Below, one piece after another: positions 8,033-16,649 of a DNA stretch of 64,000 bases. Both the position numbers and the translations under genes were made by a program. The notes below the pieces were generated by a model. It had not been told where the DNA came from. It ran no database searches and was given only the letters and a program-made list of their open reading frames with translations. This DNA comes from Sphingomonas koreensis (lineage in GTDB: Bacteria; Pseudomonadota; Alphaproteobacteria; Sphingomonadales; Sphingomonadaceae): the NCBI RefSeq assembly GCF_002797435.1, contig NZ_PGEN01000001.1, positions 434,001 to 498,000 of the forward strand. Direction: 5' to 3'. Every line of letters starts with the position of its first letter. The stretch's first letter is position 1.

Positions 8033-10417
8033 TCATATTCTCGTTCGATTGAGGCGAAGCGCATTCGCGACCACGCTCACCGACGATAGCGCCATCGCCG
8101 CCGCCGCAATGATCGGTGAGAGCAGGATACCGAATGACGGGTAGAGCACGCCTGCGGCGATGGGCACGCCCGCCGCATTATAGATGAAGGCGAAGAACAA
8201 ATTCTGGCGAATGTTGGACATCGTCGCTTCGCTGAGACGCCGTGCCCTAACAATCCCACCCAGGTCGCCCTTCAGCAGGGTCACACCGGCACTCTCGATC
8301 GCGACATCGGTCCCCGAGCCCATCGCCACACCGACATCAGCCATCGCAAGCGCCGGAGCATCGTTGACTCCGTCGCCCGCCATCATGACCACCCGACCTT
8401 CGCGCTTCAGCCGCTCGACCACAGCGCTCTTCTGGTCCGGGAGGACTTCCGCCTCGACCGCGTCGATGCCGAGCGTCCGCGCCACGGCCTCTGCTGTCGT
8501 GCGGTTGTCTCCGGTGAGCATCACCACCTTGATGCCTTCCGCGCGCAAAGCCCGAAGCGCTTCGGGCGTGCTGTCCTTGATCGGATCGGCGATCGCAAGG
8601 ATACCGGCAGCCCGGCCATCAATGCCGACGAAGATCGCGGTCGCTCCGTCGCGGCGCAAGTCGTCGGCCTGACCTTCAAGCGGCGACACATCGATGCCCG
8701 CTTCCTTGAGAAAACTCGCGTTGCCGAGCAGGACGCGCCGGCCTTCGACAGTCCCGAGCGCGCCCTTGCCCGTTGGTGAGTCGAAATCGCTCACCTCCGG
8801 GATCGCAAGCTTTCGCTCATTTTGAGCGGCCGCGACAATGGCCAGCGCCAGCGGATGTTCAGAAGCGCGCTCCACCCCGGCGGCGAGCCGTAGCAGCTCC
8901 ACCTCTTCGATCCCGCCCGCCGCCACGATGCGCGTCACCGAGGGCCTCCCCTCGGTAAGCGTACCCGTCTTGTCGACAACGAGTGTGTCGACCTTCTCGA
9001 GCCGCTCGAGCGCTTCGGCATTCTTGATCAGAACGCCAAGGCCAGCGCCGCGCCCGACCCCGACCATGATCGACATCGGCGTGGCGAGACCAAGCGCGCA
9101 AGGGCAGGCGATGATGAGCACAGCCACTGCGGCGATCAGTCCATGCGCAAGCCGAGGGTCGGGTCCCCAGATACCCCAAGCGGCGAATGCGGCGACCGCC
9201 ACCAGCAGCACTGCGGGGACGAACCAGCCCGCAACCTGGTCGGCCAGCCGCTGAATCGGCGCGCGCGACCGCTGCGCCTCGGCGACCATCTGGACGATGC
9301 GGGCGAGCATCGTATCGCGCCCGACCTTCTCGGCGCGGATGACGAGCGCGCCACTCTGGTTGAGCGTTCCGCCGATGACCGTGTCTCCCGCCGTCTTGGA
9401 CACGGGCATGGATTCACCGGTGACCATCGACTCATCGAGCGTGGAACGGCCCTCCTCGACGGCGCCATCGACCGGAACCTTCTCGCCCGGGCGCACGCGC
9501 AGCCGATCGCCGACAGCGACGAGGTCGAGCGCGACTTCCTCGTCACCGTCATCGCCGCCGATCCGACGCGCGGTCTTGGGCGCGAGGTTGAGCAAGGCCT
9601 TGATCGCGCCCGAGGTTCGCTCTCGAGCGCGCAGTTCGAGAACCTGTCCGAGCAGCACCAACACCGTGATGACCGCCGCGGCCTCGAAATAGACGGCCAC
9701 CGTTCCGTCGGCTGCACGAAACGCGGCCGGAAAGATCGCCGGCGTGAGCGTGGCGACCATGCTATAGGCCCAGGCGACGCCCGTCCCCATGGCGATCAGG
9801 GTGAACATGTTGAGGTTGCGGGTCCTGAGCGATGCCCAGCCCCGCTCGAAGAAGGGCCAGCCTGCCCAGAGTACAACGGGTGTCGCGAGGACCAACTGAA
9901 GCCAGATCGAAATGGGAGCCGGCACAAGGTGATGGAGTGCCGGAAACAGGTGGCCACCCATTTCAAGGATCAGGACCGGGATCGCGAGCGCAAGTCCGAC
10001 ACGGAATCGTAGGGTCATATCGGTCAGCTCGGCGCTCGGGCCGGAATCGGCCGTCACCGTCTCCGGTTCGAGCGCCATGCCGCAGATCGGGCAGGCGCCA
10101 GGCTGGTCCCGCCGGATTTCCGGATGCATCGGACAGGTATAGATGGTGCCGGGCGCCGCGGGAACCGACTGCCGGGGGTTGTCGCCAAGATAGTGTCCGG
10201 GATCGGCGAGAAACTTCGCGCGGCAGCCCGAACTGCAAAAACGATAGTCGTGCCCTTCATGCGACGCATGATGCGATGTTACCGCCGGATCGACGGCCAT
10301 CCCGCAAACCGGGTCGATTGCACCTTCCACGCGGCTGTTTTCGGGAGCAACCGCCTTGCTGCCTGAGCCGCCAATATCCGGCGTGTGGCCAGAATGATCG
10401 TGCACATGATTGACCAT
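8033..10417 (-). CDS. copA: Cu(I)-exporting P1B-type ATPase with YHS and heavy-metal-binding domains
   Basis: 794 residues. The His-rich start is followed by a YHS domain ([11 protein letters not shown]38, then FCSSGC near 60-65) and a heavy-metal-binding domain (YTCPMHPEI and [10 protein letters not shown], about 93-118). Then come eight expected spans with the copper motif CPC ([11 protein letters not shown], about 437), the phosphorylation site DKTGTLTEG (about 480) and [10 protein letters not shown]. It uses ATP to push Cu(I) from cytoplasm to periplasm. GGAGGAA precedes the ATG. It stands alone, facing left; the promoter would lie in 10418-10500. The cytoplasmic metallochaperone-type HMA domain is absent and is replaced by YHS/HMBD, which is common in this subgroup. 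Confidence 0.96.
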   Translation of the reverse strand: MVNHVHDHSGHTPDIGGSGSKAVAPENSRVEGAIDPVCGMAVDPAVTSHHASHEGHDYRFCSSGCRAKFLADPGHYLGDNPRQSVPAAPGTIYTCPMHPEIRRDQPGACPICGMALEPETVTADSGPSAELTDMTLRFRVGLALAIPVLILEMGGHLFPALHHLVPAPISIWLQLVLATPVVLWAGWPFFERGWASLRTRNLNMFTLIAMGTGVAWAYSMVATLTPAIFPAAFRAADGTVAVYFEAAAVITVLVLLGQVLELRARERTSGAIKALLNLAPKTARRIGGDDGDEEVALDLVAVGDRLRVRPGEKVPVDGAVEEGRSTLDESMVTGESMPVSKTAGDTVIGGTLNQSGALVIRAEKVGRDTMLARIVQMVAEAQRSRAPIQRLADQVAGWFVPAVLLVAVAAFAAWGIWGPDPRLAHGLIAAVAVLIIACPCALGLATPMSIMVGVGRGAGLGVLIKNAEALERLEKVDTLVVDKTGTLTEGRPSVTRIVAAGGIEEVELLRLAAGVERASEHPLALAIVAAAQNERKLAIPEVSDFDSPTGKGALGTVEGRRVLLGNASFLKEAGIDVSPLEGQADDLRRDGATAIFVGIDGRAAGILAIADPIKDSTPEALRALRAEGIKVVMLTGDNRTTAEAVARTLGIDAVEAEVLPDQKSAVVERLKREGRVVMMAGDGVNDAPALAMADVGVAMGSGTDVAIESAGVTLLKGDLGGIVRARRLSEATMSNIRQNLFFAFIYNAAGVPIAAGVLYPSFGILLSPIIAAAAMALSSVSVVANALRLNRTRI

Positions 10418-10967
10418 GTCGTTCCTCCAGCGAGCATCGATATCGGGTCCGTCCCACCGTGCAGGTCAAGACCCCATGTCGACGATGGGACTCCCGAGGG
10501 ATTACGCACTGGCGTGCGTTATCCCTCCTATTGAAGTGCGTGAATCACCCCCGGGGACCCGGCCTCGGTTGGATGGCGGTCTGCACCGTCAGCAGCGGCG
10601 AATTCGCCACAGAAGCCGAACGCCGCCGCATCCGGGACCAATAAGAAGAACGAGCCGGGACGGCGATCCGGGCGGCCTCGCCTTCCTGGCTCGTACAATG
10701 TCTCCAGGCGGGCCCTTATCCTCGCGCGGCCACGGCCCTTCTCCGGGACTATTCGGCCACGCCGCAAGGCCCAGCTTTCTGCGGCAGGTGACACTGCAAG
10801 TCACGACATCTGCCGCCGGGCCGATGATGGGAGAGAGGCCGAGCCGATCGACCGCCCGCCCCGACTCTCACCACTCTGCCCCGCCACGCCTCCCGGCAAT
10901 GTCGGCATCGGAAAACCGAGGGATTGCACCTCCAGATGCGTAACCTTGGCAGTAGGCGGATGACAAG
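10418..10967. other. 550-base intergenic region between copper ATPase and CnrY-like gene
   Basis: I looked here for a sigma factor that could partner the CnrY/CnrX-like genes and found none in any frame. The short frames present lack ribosome sites and protein-like composition. The left end holds a dyad and a possible promoter for the ATPase. The right end must hold the promoter of the rightward cnrY-like/copAB block. Confidence 0.5.
10439..10489 (-). promoter_or_regulatory. possible promoter and dyad for the copper ATPase
   Basis: On the minus strand TTGACC (10469-10464) is followed after 19 bases by GATATC (10444-10439). A 19-base spacer is what MerR-type activated promoters such as CueR targets have. 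However, the spacer lacks a clear dyad. Just upstream lies CCCATGTCGACGATGGG (10473-10489), an inverted repeat with five-base arms around GTCGAC. No regulator gene is adjacent. The call is tentative. Confidence 0.3.
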
Positions 10968-11249
10968 ATGATCGATGATCTCGACAAAGCGCTGAACAGC
11001 TTCGCGACAGACCTCGACCCGGCACGTCTGGCACATGTCGAGGAGCAGGTGCTTGCACGCATCCGGGCGAACGGCATTGCCGGCTCTCCCCCGGGCGTCC
11101 GGACGACGGCGCTCGCCGCTATCGGCGCAATCCTGTTGGGCTTGCTTTCGAGTGGACCGGCCGAGAAGGGTGCACCCGAAGGGATGCTCGCACCATTTGG
11201 ACCATCCAGCCCGTTGGCAGCATCCGCGTTCCTCGTGACCGATGATTGA
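10968..11249 (+). CDS. CnrY-like membrane anti-sigma candidate
   Basis: 93 residues. The cytoplasmic N-terminus MIDDLDKALNSFATDLDPARL is followed by one membrane span at about residues 46-62 (TTALAAIGAILLGLLSSG) and a short periplasmic tail. In CnrYXH-type systems a small single-span protein (CnrY) binds the sigma factor inside and the sensor CnrX outside. The size, layout and coupling to a CnrX-like gene through a TGATG overlap at 11247-11251 fit that role. The sequence is close to the protein at 415-702. No sigma gene is adjacent, so the partner sigma would have to be elsewhere, or the pair works differently. Confidence 0.6.
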   Translation: MIDDLDKALNSFATDLDPARLAHVEEQVLARIRANGIAGSPPGVRTTALAAIGAILLGLLSSGPAEKGAPEGMLAPFGPSSPLAASAFLVTDD

Positions 11250-11683
11250 TGCCGCTGCGCCGCGCCATAATGCTGGCGATCATCGCCTTCTTCGCCGCCT
11301 TGGGGGGCGTTGTGACCGGGCGGCTGGTCATCCCGCATACCCAGCCGGAATCGGGATTGCATGACGTCCTGCATCAGGAGCTGGAATTCGATCCCGGACA
11401 GACAGTCCGGCTCAGGCAGATCGAACGGCGTTTCGCGCTGCGCAGGACGGCGTCGAAGCTGAAACTTCGCGCGGCCAATGCACGGCTCGCCGATGCGATC
11501 GAGACCGAGCATGGCAACGGACCACGCGTCGCGACGGCCGTCAATGCCTCGCATGTCACGATGGGCGAGCTGCAGAAAGAAGCGCTCGTCCATATCTTCG
11601 AGATGCGCCAGCTTCTCCGGCCCGATCAGATGGCCACATTCGATCGGGCGGTGACCAGAGCTCTCATCAACGACACGCGGTGA
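11249..11683 (+). CDS. CnrX-like periplasmic heavy-metal sensor
   Basis: 144 residues. One N-terminal membrane anchor (about 7-24) is followed by a helical periplasmic domain. Candidate metal ligands are H38 and H42 (LHDVLHQ), E59 (QIERRF), H115 and M119 (VHIFEM). These match the known CnrX Ni/Co ligands H42, H46, E63, H119 and M123 with a constant offset of four residues. The domain is the heavy-metal-resistance/Spy-like fold family. The start overlaps the previous stop, so translation is coupled. It lies 228 bases before the CopA gene start. It probably senses periplasmic metal and relays this through the CnrY-like partner. Whether it senses Ni/Co or Cu is not known here. Confidence 0.82.
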   Translation: MPLRRAIMLAIIAFFAALGGVVTGRLVIPHTQPESGLHDVLHQELEFDPGQTVRLRQIERRFALRRTASKLKLRAANARLADAIETEHGNGPRVATAVNASHVTMGELQKEALVHIFEMRQLLRPDQMATFDRAVTRALINDTR

Positions 11684-11911
11684 CTCAGGATCTCACCAAA
11701 TTTTCGGATGGACAATTCACCGCGCCCTTCGGCGCGTCGATACCGCCCATGCATCGAGCTCCCCGAGATGACGGACCGCCAAGCGCGACACCATCAGATC
11801 ACCAGGATGAGGTCCTACCGGCAGAAATTTTTCCGGCAGAACGAAGGCTTACCGCCCGGGGTGCGTATAATAGTCAGACAGCGCCGATCTTGCACGATTC
11901 CAAGGAGGCTC

Positions 11912-13813
11912 ATGCGACAGATACTCCATCGCCGCCAGTTGCTGCACGGCGCCGCGCTCGCGGGTAGCGGCATCGCGCTCTCCGCCTGGCTTCCCGCATG
12001 GGCCCAGAGCGTCTCGACGGGTCTGGTCCGGCCGCTCCCCACCGTCTCCGGCGGAGATATCACGCTCAAAATCGCCCGTCAGACGATGGTGATCGATGGG
12101 CGCCGCTCCGAGGCGATCGGCATCAACGGCACCGTGCCCGCGCCGCTCATCCGCCTGCGCGAGGGTCAGAATGTCCGGCTCCATGTCGTCAACGACCTTG
12201 AGGTCGATAGCTCGATCCATTGGCACGGCCTGCTGGTCCCGCCAGAAATGGACGGAGTGCCCGGTATCTCCTTTCCCGGAATCCCGCCTCGCTCGACCTT
12301 TGTCTACGAGTTTCCAGTGCGCCAGAGCGGCACCTACTGGTATCACAGTCATTCCGGATTTCAGGAACAGTTGGGGCACTACGGCCCGATTGTCATCGAT
12401 CCCGCCGGCGCCGACCCGATCCTCTCGGACCGCGAGCATGTGGTCGTGCTTTCCGACCACAGCTTCGCCTCCCCTGAAACGATCTTCCGCAAGCTGAAGC
12501 TGCAGGCGGGTTATTTCAACTATCAGAAGCAGACGCTCGCAGGTCTGCTCGCCCGCCGCGACCAGCCGATCAAGGACCGGATCGACTGGGGAAAGATGCG
12601 GATGGACCCCACCGACGTCTCCGACGTGACGGGCGCCGCCTATACCTATCTCGTCAACGGCCACGGCCCGAAGGACAATTGGACCGCGCTGTTCACGACG
12701 GGCGAGCGAGTGCGACTGCGTGTGATCAACGCCTCGGCGATGACGACCTTCAACGTACGTATTCCAGGCCTCAAAATCTCGATAGTCCAGGCCGACGGGC
12801 AGAATGTCCGGCCGGTCGAGGTCGAAGAGTTCCAGATCGGCGTCGCCGAGACCTTTGATGTGATTGTGCAGCCGACCGAGGATCGTGCCTACACGCTCGT
12901 CGGTGAGAGCGTCGACCGGTCGGGAATGGCGCGGGCGACGCTCGCACCGCGCGAAGGGATGACCGCCGACATACCGGCGCTGCGCGACCGGAGCATCGCC
13001 ACCATGAAGGACATGGGGATGGACATGCCGAACATGCCGGGAATGGAAGGCATGGACATGTCCGGCGTCGCGTCGATGCCCCGCGGCATTGACCCGACCG
13101 CGGAACAGAATGCGTCAGCGGACCTTGCCACCACGGCTGCGGCGATGCCGGCAATGCGCGGCATGAACCATTCGGGTGATATGGCGGGCATGGACCATGG
13201 GGCGATGGGGACCAAGCCGGCAGCCCAGGGCGAGATGGCGGGCATGGACATGGGTTCGATGAAAATGCGCGACTTCTCGAACGCGCCGCAGGTGCGGCGC
13301 GGTCCCGGCGTCCAGACCATTTCGCCCATGCCTTCCGATCGAACCGGCGAGCCGGGACAGGGGCTCGCCGATGTCGGTCACCGAGTACTGACCTACAAGG
13401 ATCTGATGGCGCTCGATCGCAACCCGGACGCGCGCGCGCCATCGCGTAGTCTCGACATCCACCTTACCGGCAACATGGAACGGTTCATGTGGTCGTTTGA
13501 TGGCGTGAAGATGTCGGACACTCATGAGCCGTTCCCGTTCATCGAAGGCGAACGCGTCCGCGTGAACTTGATCAACGATACGATGATGGGACACCCCATC
13601 CATCTGCACGGTCATTTCTTTGAGCTGGTCACGGGCCATGGCGACCATGCGCCGCGCAAGCACACCGTGGTCGTGCAGCCGGGCGGCAAGGTGACGTTCG
13701 ACTTCACCGCCGATGCCGTCGGCGACTGGGCGTTCCATTGCCATCTGCTGTTTCACATGACAGCCGGCATGATGCGAACCGTAAGCGTTCGCCCGAAAGG
13801 AGCGGACACATGA
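11912..13813 (+). CDS. copA: CopA-type multicopper oxidase, first copy
   Basis: 633 residues. A Tat signal (RRQLLHGAALAGSGIALSAW) sends the folded protein to the periplasm. Copper ligands appear in the usual order: HWHG (about 103), WYHSHSG (about 142), HPIHLHGHFFE near the end and HCHLLFHM (about 609). A long Met/His-rich insert (about 365-450, such as MKDMGMDMPNMPGMEG) is typical of CopA and can hold many Cu ions. AAGGAGG precedes the ATG at 11912; earlier in-frame codons lack the signal. It oxidises Cu(I) to less toxic Cu(II). Its stop overlaps the copB start as ATGA. A second copy is at 23901. Confidence 0.96.
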   Translation: MRQILHRRQLLHGAALAGSGIALSAWLPAWAQSVSTGLVRPLPTVSGGDITLKIARQTMVIDGRRSEAIGINGTVPAPLIRLREGQNVRLHVVNDLEVDSSIHWHGLLVPPEMDGVPGISFPGIPPRSTFVYEFPVRQSGTYWYHSHSGFQEQLGHYGPIVIDPAGADPILSDREHVVVLSDHSFASPETIFRKLKLQAGYFNYQKQTLAGLLARRDQPIKDRIDWGKMRMDPTDVSDVTGAAYTYLVNGHGPKDNWTALFTTGERVRLRVINASAMTTFNVRIPGLKISIVQADGQNVRPVEVEEFQIGVAETFDVIVQPTEDRAYTLVGESVDRSGMARATLAPREGMTADIPALRDRSIATMKDMGMDMPNMPGMEGMDMSGVASMPRGIDPTAEQNASADLATTAAAMPAMRGMNHSGDMAGMDHGAMGTKPAAQGEMAGMDMGSMKMRDFSNAPQVRRGPGVQTISPMPSDRTGEPGQGLADVGHRVLTYKDLMALDRNPDARAPSRSLDIHLTGNMERFMWSFDGVKMSDTHEPFPFIEGERVRVNLINDTMMGHPIHLHGHFFELVTGHGDHAPRKHTVVVQPGGKVTFDFTADAVGDWAFHCHLLFHMTAGMMRTVSVRPKGADT

Positions 13814-14967
13814 AGCCGGTGCTCATCTCGCTGGCCGCCGGCTCGGCGTTCGCGATGGTCCAACCCGCATTTGCTCAGGATCATTCGGCCCATGACGGGA
13901 TGACCATGCCCGGGATGCAGATGCCGCCTGCCCAGGCTAAGAAGAAGCCAGCCGCCAAGAAACCTGCGGCCAAAAAGCCAGCCGCAAGGAAACCGGCTCC
14001 CCGGAGCCCGGCGGCTACCCCGGCACCGCCCCCGGCAAGCCCCGTTCCGCAACAACCCGCGAGTGACATGGATCATTCGTCGATGCCTGGAATGGACAGG
14101 GCCTCGCCCGCGCCAACCGTTGCCGCCCCAGTCGTAAAAAACGGAGACGATCATTCCGGTCACGACATGGCGAAAATGCCGGGGCAATCTGCACCGGCTA
14201 TGGAGATGTCGGGCACGGGGTTGCCGGCCGGCAATGCTCCGGCGCCCAGACCGCCAACCGATCACTATGCGGATCGCAGCTTCCCGCCCCGGGACATGGA
14301 ACGCTCCCGTTCGGAAATGATGCGTGAGCAAGGCGGTCAGACCTTTCAGCAGATCCTGTTCAATCTCGCCGAATATCGCGCTCAATCCGGACGGGACGGT
14401 TACCGTTGGGAAGGCGAAGCATGGTTCGGCGGCGACATCCATCGCCTGACGGTCAAGACCGAAGGCGAAGGCGTGGTTCGCGAGGGCATCGAGAGCGCCG
14501 AAGTCCAGATTCTCTACAGCCGGGCCATCGCCCCCTTTTTCAATTTCCAAGTCGGGCTGCGGCACGATTTCCGGCCCTCCCCATCGCGCACCTACGCGGC
14601 AATCGGGTTCGAGGGTCTCGCGCCCTATATGTTCAAGGTCGATGGCGCGGCGTTCGTGTCGGACAAGGGCGACGTCCTGGGAAGACTCGGCGGCTATTAC
14701 GACCAGCGGATCACCCAGCGACTGATCCTGCAGCCGCGAGCCGAGGTCAACCTGTCCGCCCAGGACGTGCCCGAGCTTCGGCTGGGAGCCGGGGTTACCG
14801 ATGTCGAATTCGGACTTCGCCTGCGCTACGAGATCAGGCGCGAGTTTGCGCCCTATATCGGCATATCCTATGAAGCAAAGACCGGCCGCACAGCGGATTT
14901 CGCGCGAGCGGATCGCAAGGATCCTTCATCAGCCAGTCTCGTCGCCGGCATAAGGATCTGGTTTTGA
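13810..14967 (+). CDS. copB: CopB outer-membrane copper resistance protein, first copy
   Basis: 385 residues. After a signal peptide (ending AFAQ) comes a His/Met-rich periplasmic segment (DHSAHDGMTMPGMQMPP), a Lys/Ala/Pro repeat (about 44-64), more Met/His patches, then a conserved CopB barrel domain from about residue 190 (QQILFNLAEYR..., WEGEAWFGGDIHRL) to a terminal aromatic (IRIWF), as outer-membrane beta barrels have. AAAGGAG precedes the ATG and the start overlaps the copA stop. CopB binds copper at the outer membrane. The lysine-rich repeat is missing from the second copy at 25646 and is unusual for this family. Confidence 0.94.
   Translation: MKPVLISLAAGSAFAMVQPAFAQDHSAHDGMTMPGMQMPPAQAKKKPAAKKPAAKKPAARKPAPRSPAATPAPPPASPVPQQPASDMDHSSMPGMDRASPAPTVAAPVVKNGDDHSGHDMAKMPGQSAPAMEMSGTGLPAGNAPAPRPPTDHYADRSFPPRDMERSRSEMMREQGGQTFQQILFNLAEYRAQSGRDGYRWEGEAWFGGDIHRLTVKTEGEGVVREGIESAEVQILYSRAIAPFFNFQVGLRHDFRPSPSRTYAAIGFEGLAPYMFKVDGAAFVSDKGDVLGRLGGYYDQRITQRLILQPRAEVNLSAQDVPELRLGAGVTDVEFGLRLRYEIRREFAPYIGISYEAKTGRTADFARADRKDPSSASLVAGIRIWF
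13939..14001 (+). repeat. Lys-Ala-Pro coding repeat within copB
   Basis: Short near-repeats of AAG-AAG/AAA-CCN-GCN-GCN codons encode KKPAAKKPAAKKPAARKP. The resulting stretch resembles histone-H1-like tails and sits between the signal peptide and the CopB barrel. Slipped-strand changes in unit number would keep the frame if whole 15-base units change. Confidence 0.8.
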
Positions 14968-15120
14968 GCAAGCCGGCACATACGTGCCGTCCTGGCTTTC
15001 GCTCGTCGAGGCGCGCCGCGCGCGGAGTTCCTGTGCGTCAGGTGCCGGTCTGTCCTCGGCCGCGAAGCCCGCGCGGTCTGCCTCGACACCCCTCAAGGGA
15101 ATGATGGGAGAAGGACGTTG

Positions 15121-15564
15121 ATGAAGAATCCATATGCGAGTCTCGCACTGCAAACCATCGTCAGCGCCGCCGTCATGTACCTCGTCATGTTCGTGATGAT
15201 CGACAATCTGGGCAGCTTCTACAACAATCTCAACATGGTCTATATGACCCTGATGATGGTCGCTCCGATGGTGGTGCTGATGATCCTTGCGATGCGTCAC
15301 ATGTTCCCGTCCCGGATCGCCAACACCGCGTTGCTGGCCGCTTCGGTAGCGATCTTCATCGGGAGCTTCGCACTGATCCGCACCCAGACGACGATTGGTG
15401 ATCGCGCATTCCTCCGATCCATGATACCGCATCATTCGGGTGCGATCCTGATGTGCAGCGAGGCGTCGCTGAAGGACCCCGAGATCATCGCGTTGTGCGG
15501 TCGGATCATCGAGTCCCAGCATCAGGAAATCGACCAGATGAAGGCGATTCTCGCGAGGCGCTGA
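15121..15564 (+). CDS. DUF305 family membrane protein
   Basis: 147 residues. Three hydrophobic spans occupy about residues 8-85 (Met-rich, for example MVYMTLMMVAPMVVLMIL). They are followed by a DUF305-type helical segment: FLRSMIPHHSGAILMCSEASL, then IIESQHQEIDQMKAIL. Conserved HH and Met residues could bind copper. AAGGA lies before the ATG at 15121. It follows copB by about 150 bases in the same direction. DUF305 domains are found widely in copper and silver resistance clusters; the precise function is unknown. Confidence 0.85.
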   Translation: MKNPYASLALQTIVSAAVMYLVMFVMIDNLGSFYNNLNMVYMTLMMVAPMVVLMILAMRHMFPSRIANTALLAASVAIFIGSFALIRTQTTIGDRAFLRSMIPHHSGAILMCSEASLKDPEIIALCGRIIESQHQEIDQMKAILARR

Positions 15565-15775
15565 TCGGTGTCGAAGCCTGCTGACCACGAAGGGACCGAA
15601 GGTCGATGACGGGCAAATATTCGGTCCCGGAAAGCGCACCGCCCAAACCCCATTTGGGGGCGACCACGCAGCGCATCGGATATCAGCGGATGAGGCGATC
15701 GCCGGTGGGCCGCGCACCTTCGCTCACAAGCGACGAATTGCCCCGCCCCCGCCGTCAGGTCAGGCTTCCCGTCCG

Positions 15776-16135
15776 GTGAAACGGGCGCTTCATTTGATGC
15801 TCCTCCTGGGTGCCCTTGTGGGTCTCTTCGGCGTGGAAACGGCCTATGCCGTCGCCCCGCCACCGAGCGCGGCTCCGGCAGCAATGCAGAATGTGGACGC
15901 CGACTGCATGGAGATCATGCAGAAGCAATCGCCCCCTGCCCAGGCGCCATGCAAGGGAATCACCTTCGACTGCATCGCGGCGATGGGCTGTATTTTGCCG
16001 ATGCTGGCCCATGACACGCGCGTCGTTCTCGCCGTCCCGGGGCCGGCCCCCGCGCAAACCTTCTGGCCTATCGCTTCGGTTCTGATCGGGACTGATTTGC
16101 TTCCCGAACAGCATCCTCCCACCGTCCTTGGCTGA
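15776..16135 (+). CDS. small secreted Cys-rich protein, unknown function
   Basis: 119 residues from a GTG start. A signal peptide (RALHLMLLLGALVGLFGVETAYA) is followed by a region with four cysteines (DCMEIMQ, PCKGITFDCIAAMGC) and a hydrophobic tail. No strong ribosome site is visible; ATG at 15797 would shorten the signal. I do not recognise a named family, but similar small Cys proteins accompany copper genes in sphingomonads. It is placed between DUF305 and the cus-like operon. Copper binding or quality control in the periplasm is inferred only. Confidence 0.6.
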   Translation: MKRALHLMLLLGALVGLFGVETAYAVAPPPSAAPAAMQNVDADCMEIMQKQSPPAQAPCKGITFDCIAAMGCILPMLAHDTRVVLAVPGPAPAQTFWPIASVLIGTDLLPEQHPPTVLG

Positions 16136-16232
16136 TCAGCCCCGGCCGTAAGCACCGCGTCGCCGCGCTTCGCGCGCGTCCGCAGCCGTGCCGACCGGCG
16201 TTCCCGATGATCCCAATCCAAGGATGCTCGTG

Positions 16233-16517
16233 ATGATTATCCGCATTGTTCTCGCCGCGCTGGCCGCGGCAGCTGCCCTCCCGACACCAGCGCTCGCGAC
16301 AGTTGTCGAGCAGGATGGCGGCGCGGGCCACTATGAATGGCGCGCGGTCCCGCAATTCGGCCCCCGCGCGACTGGCCCCGCCCAGAAACGCGTTTGGGTA
16401 CCGGACCATGCCCGGATGGCGAAATGCGCATGCGGCACGAGGGACGCGCGTTCCACGGGCTGCATGCACCGCGGGCGTGGCGCGATGGTCACCTCTTCGT
16501 CCGATCTGGCCACCTAG
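16233..16517 (+). CDS. small secreted protein, unknown function
   Basis: 94 residues. The signal peptide MIIRIVLAALAAAAALPTPALA is followed by VVEQDGGAGHYEWRAVPQFGP and then a Cys-containing end (MAKCACGTRDARSTGCM). AAGGA sits nine bases before the ATG at 16233; ATG at 16224 is an alternative. The GHYEWR...PQFGPR pattern looks conserved rather than random, but I cannot name the family. It is the last gene before the cus-like operon and reads in the same direction, 132 bases upstream of the outer-membrane protein start. The Cys cluster suggests metal or redox contact. Confidence 0.55.
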   Translation: MIIRIVLAALAAAAALPTPALATVVEQDGGAGHYEWRAVPQFGPRATGPAQKRVWVPDHARMAKCACGTRDARSTGCMHRGRGAMVTSSSDLAT

Positions 16518-16649
16518 CCACCGGCCATGGCCGGTATCTACTGAGATGGCAGCAGGATCGCGGTATCGGCGGCACGCGCCCTGCGCCGCCGATACCAATG
16601 CGCCCACTGCTTGCCGAACCGCCCTGCCCCCTTCGACCAGGAGGATTGC

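Noticed and set aside
10439..10470. CueR-type promoter for the copper ATPase
   Set aside because: The 19-base spacing is suggestive, but there is no clear dyad in the spacer and no MerR-family gene; kept only as a low-confidence promoter.
10418..10967. Possible sigma factor for the CnrY/CnrX-like pair
   Set aside because: No frame shows ECF region 2 or 4 motifs.
13939..14001. CRISPR-like or other short repeat array
   Set aside because: The repeats are coding, in frame and have no spacers.
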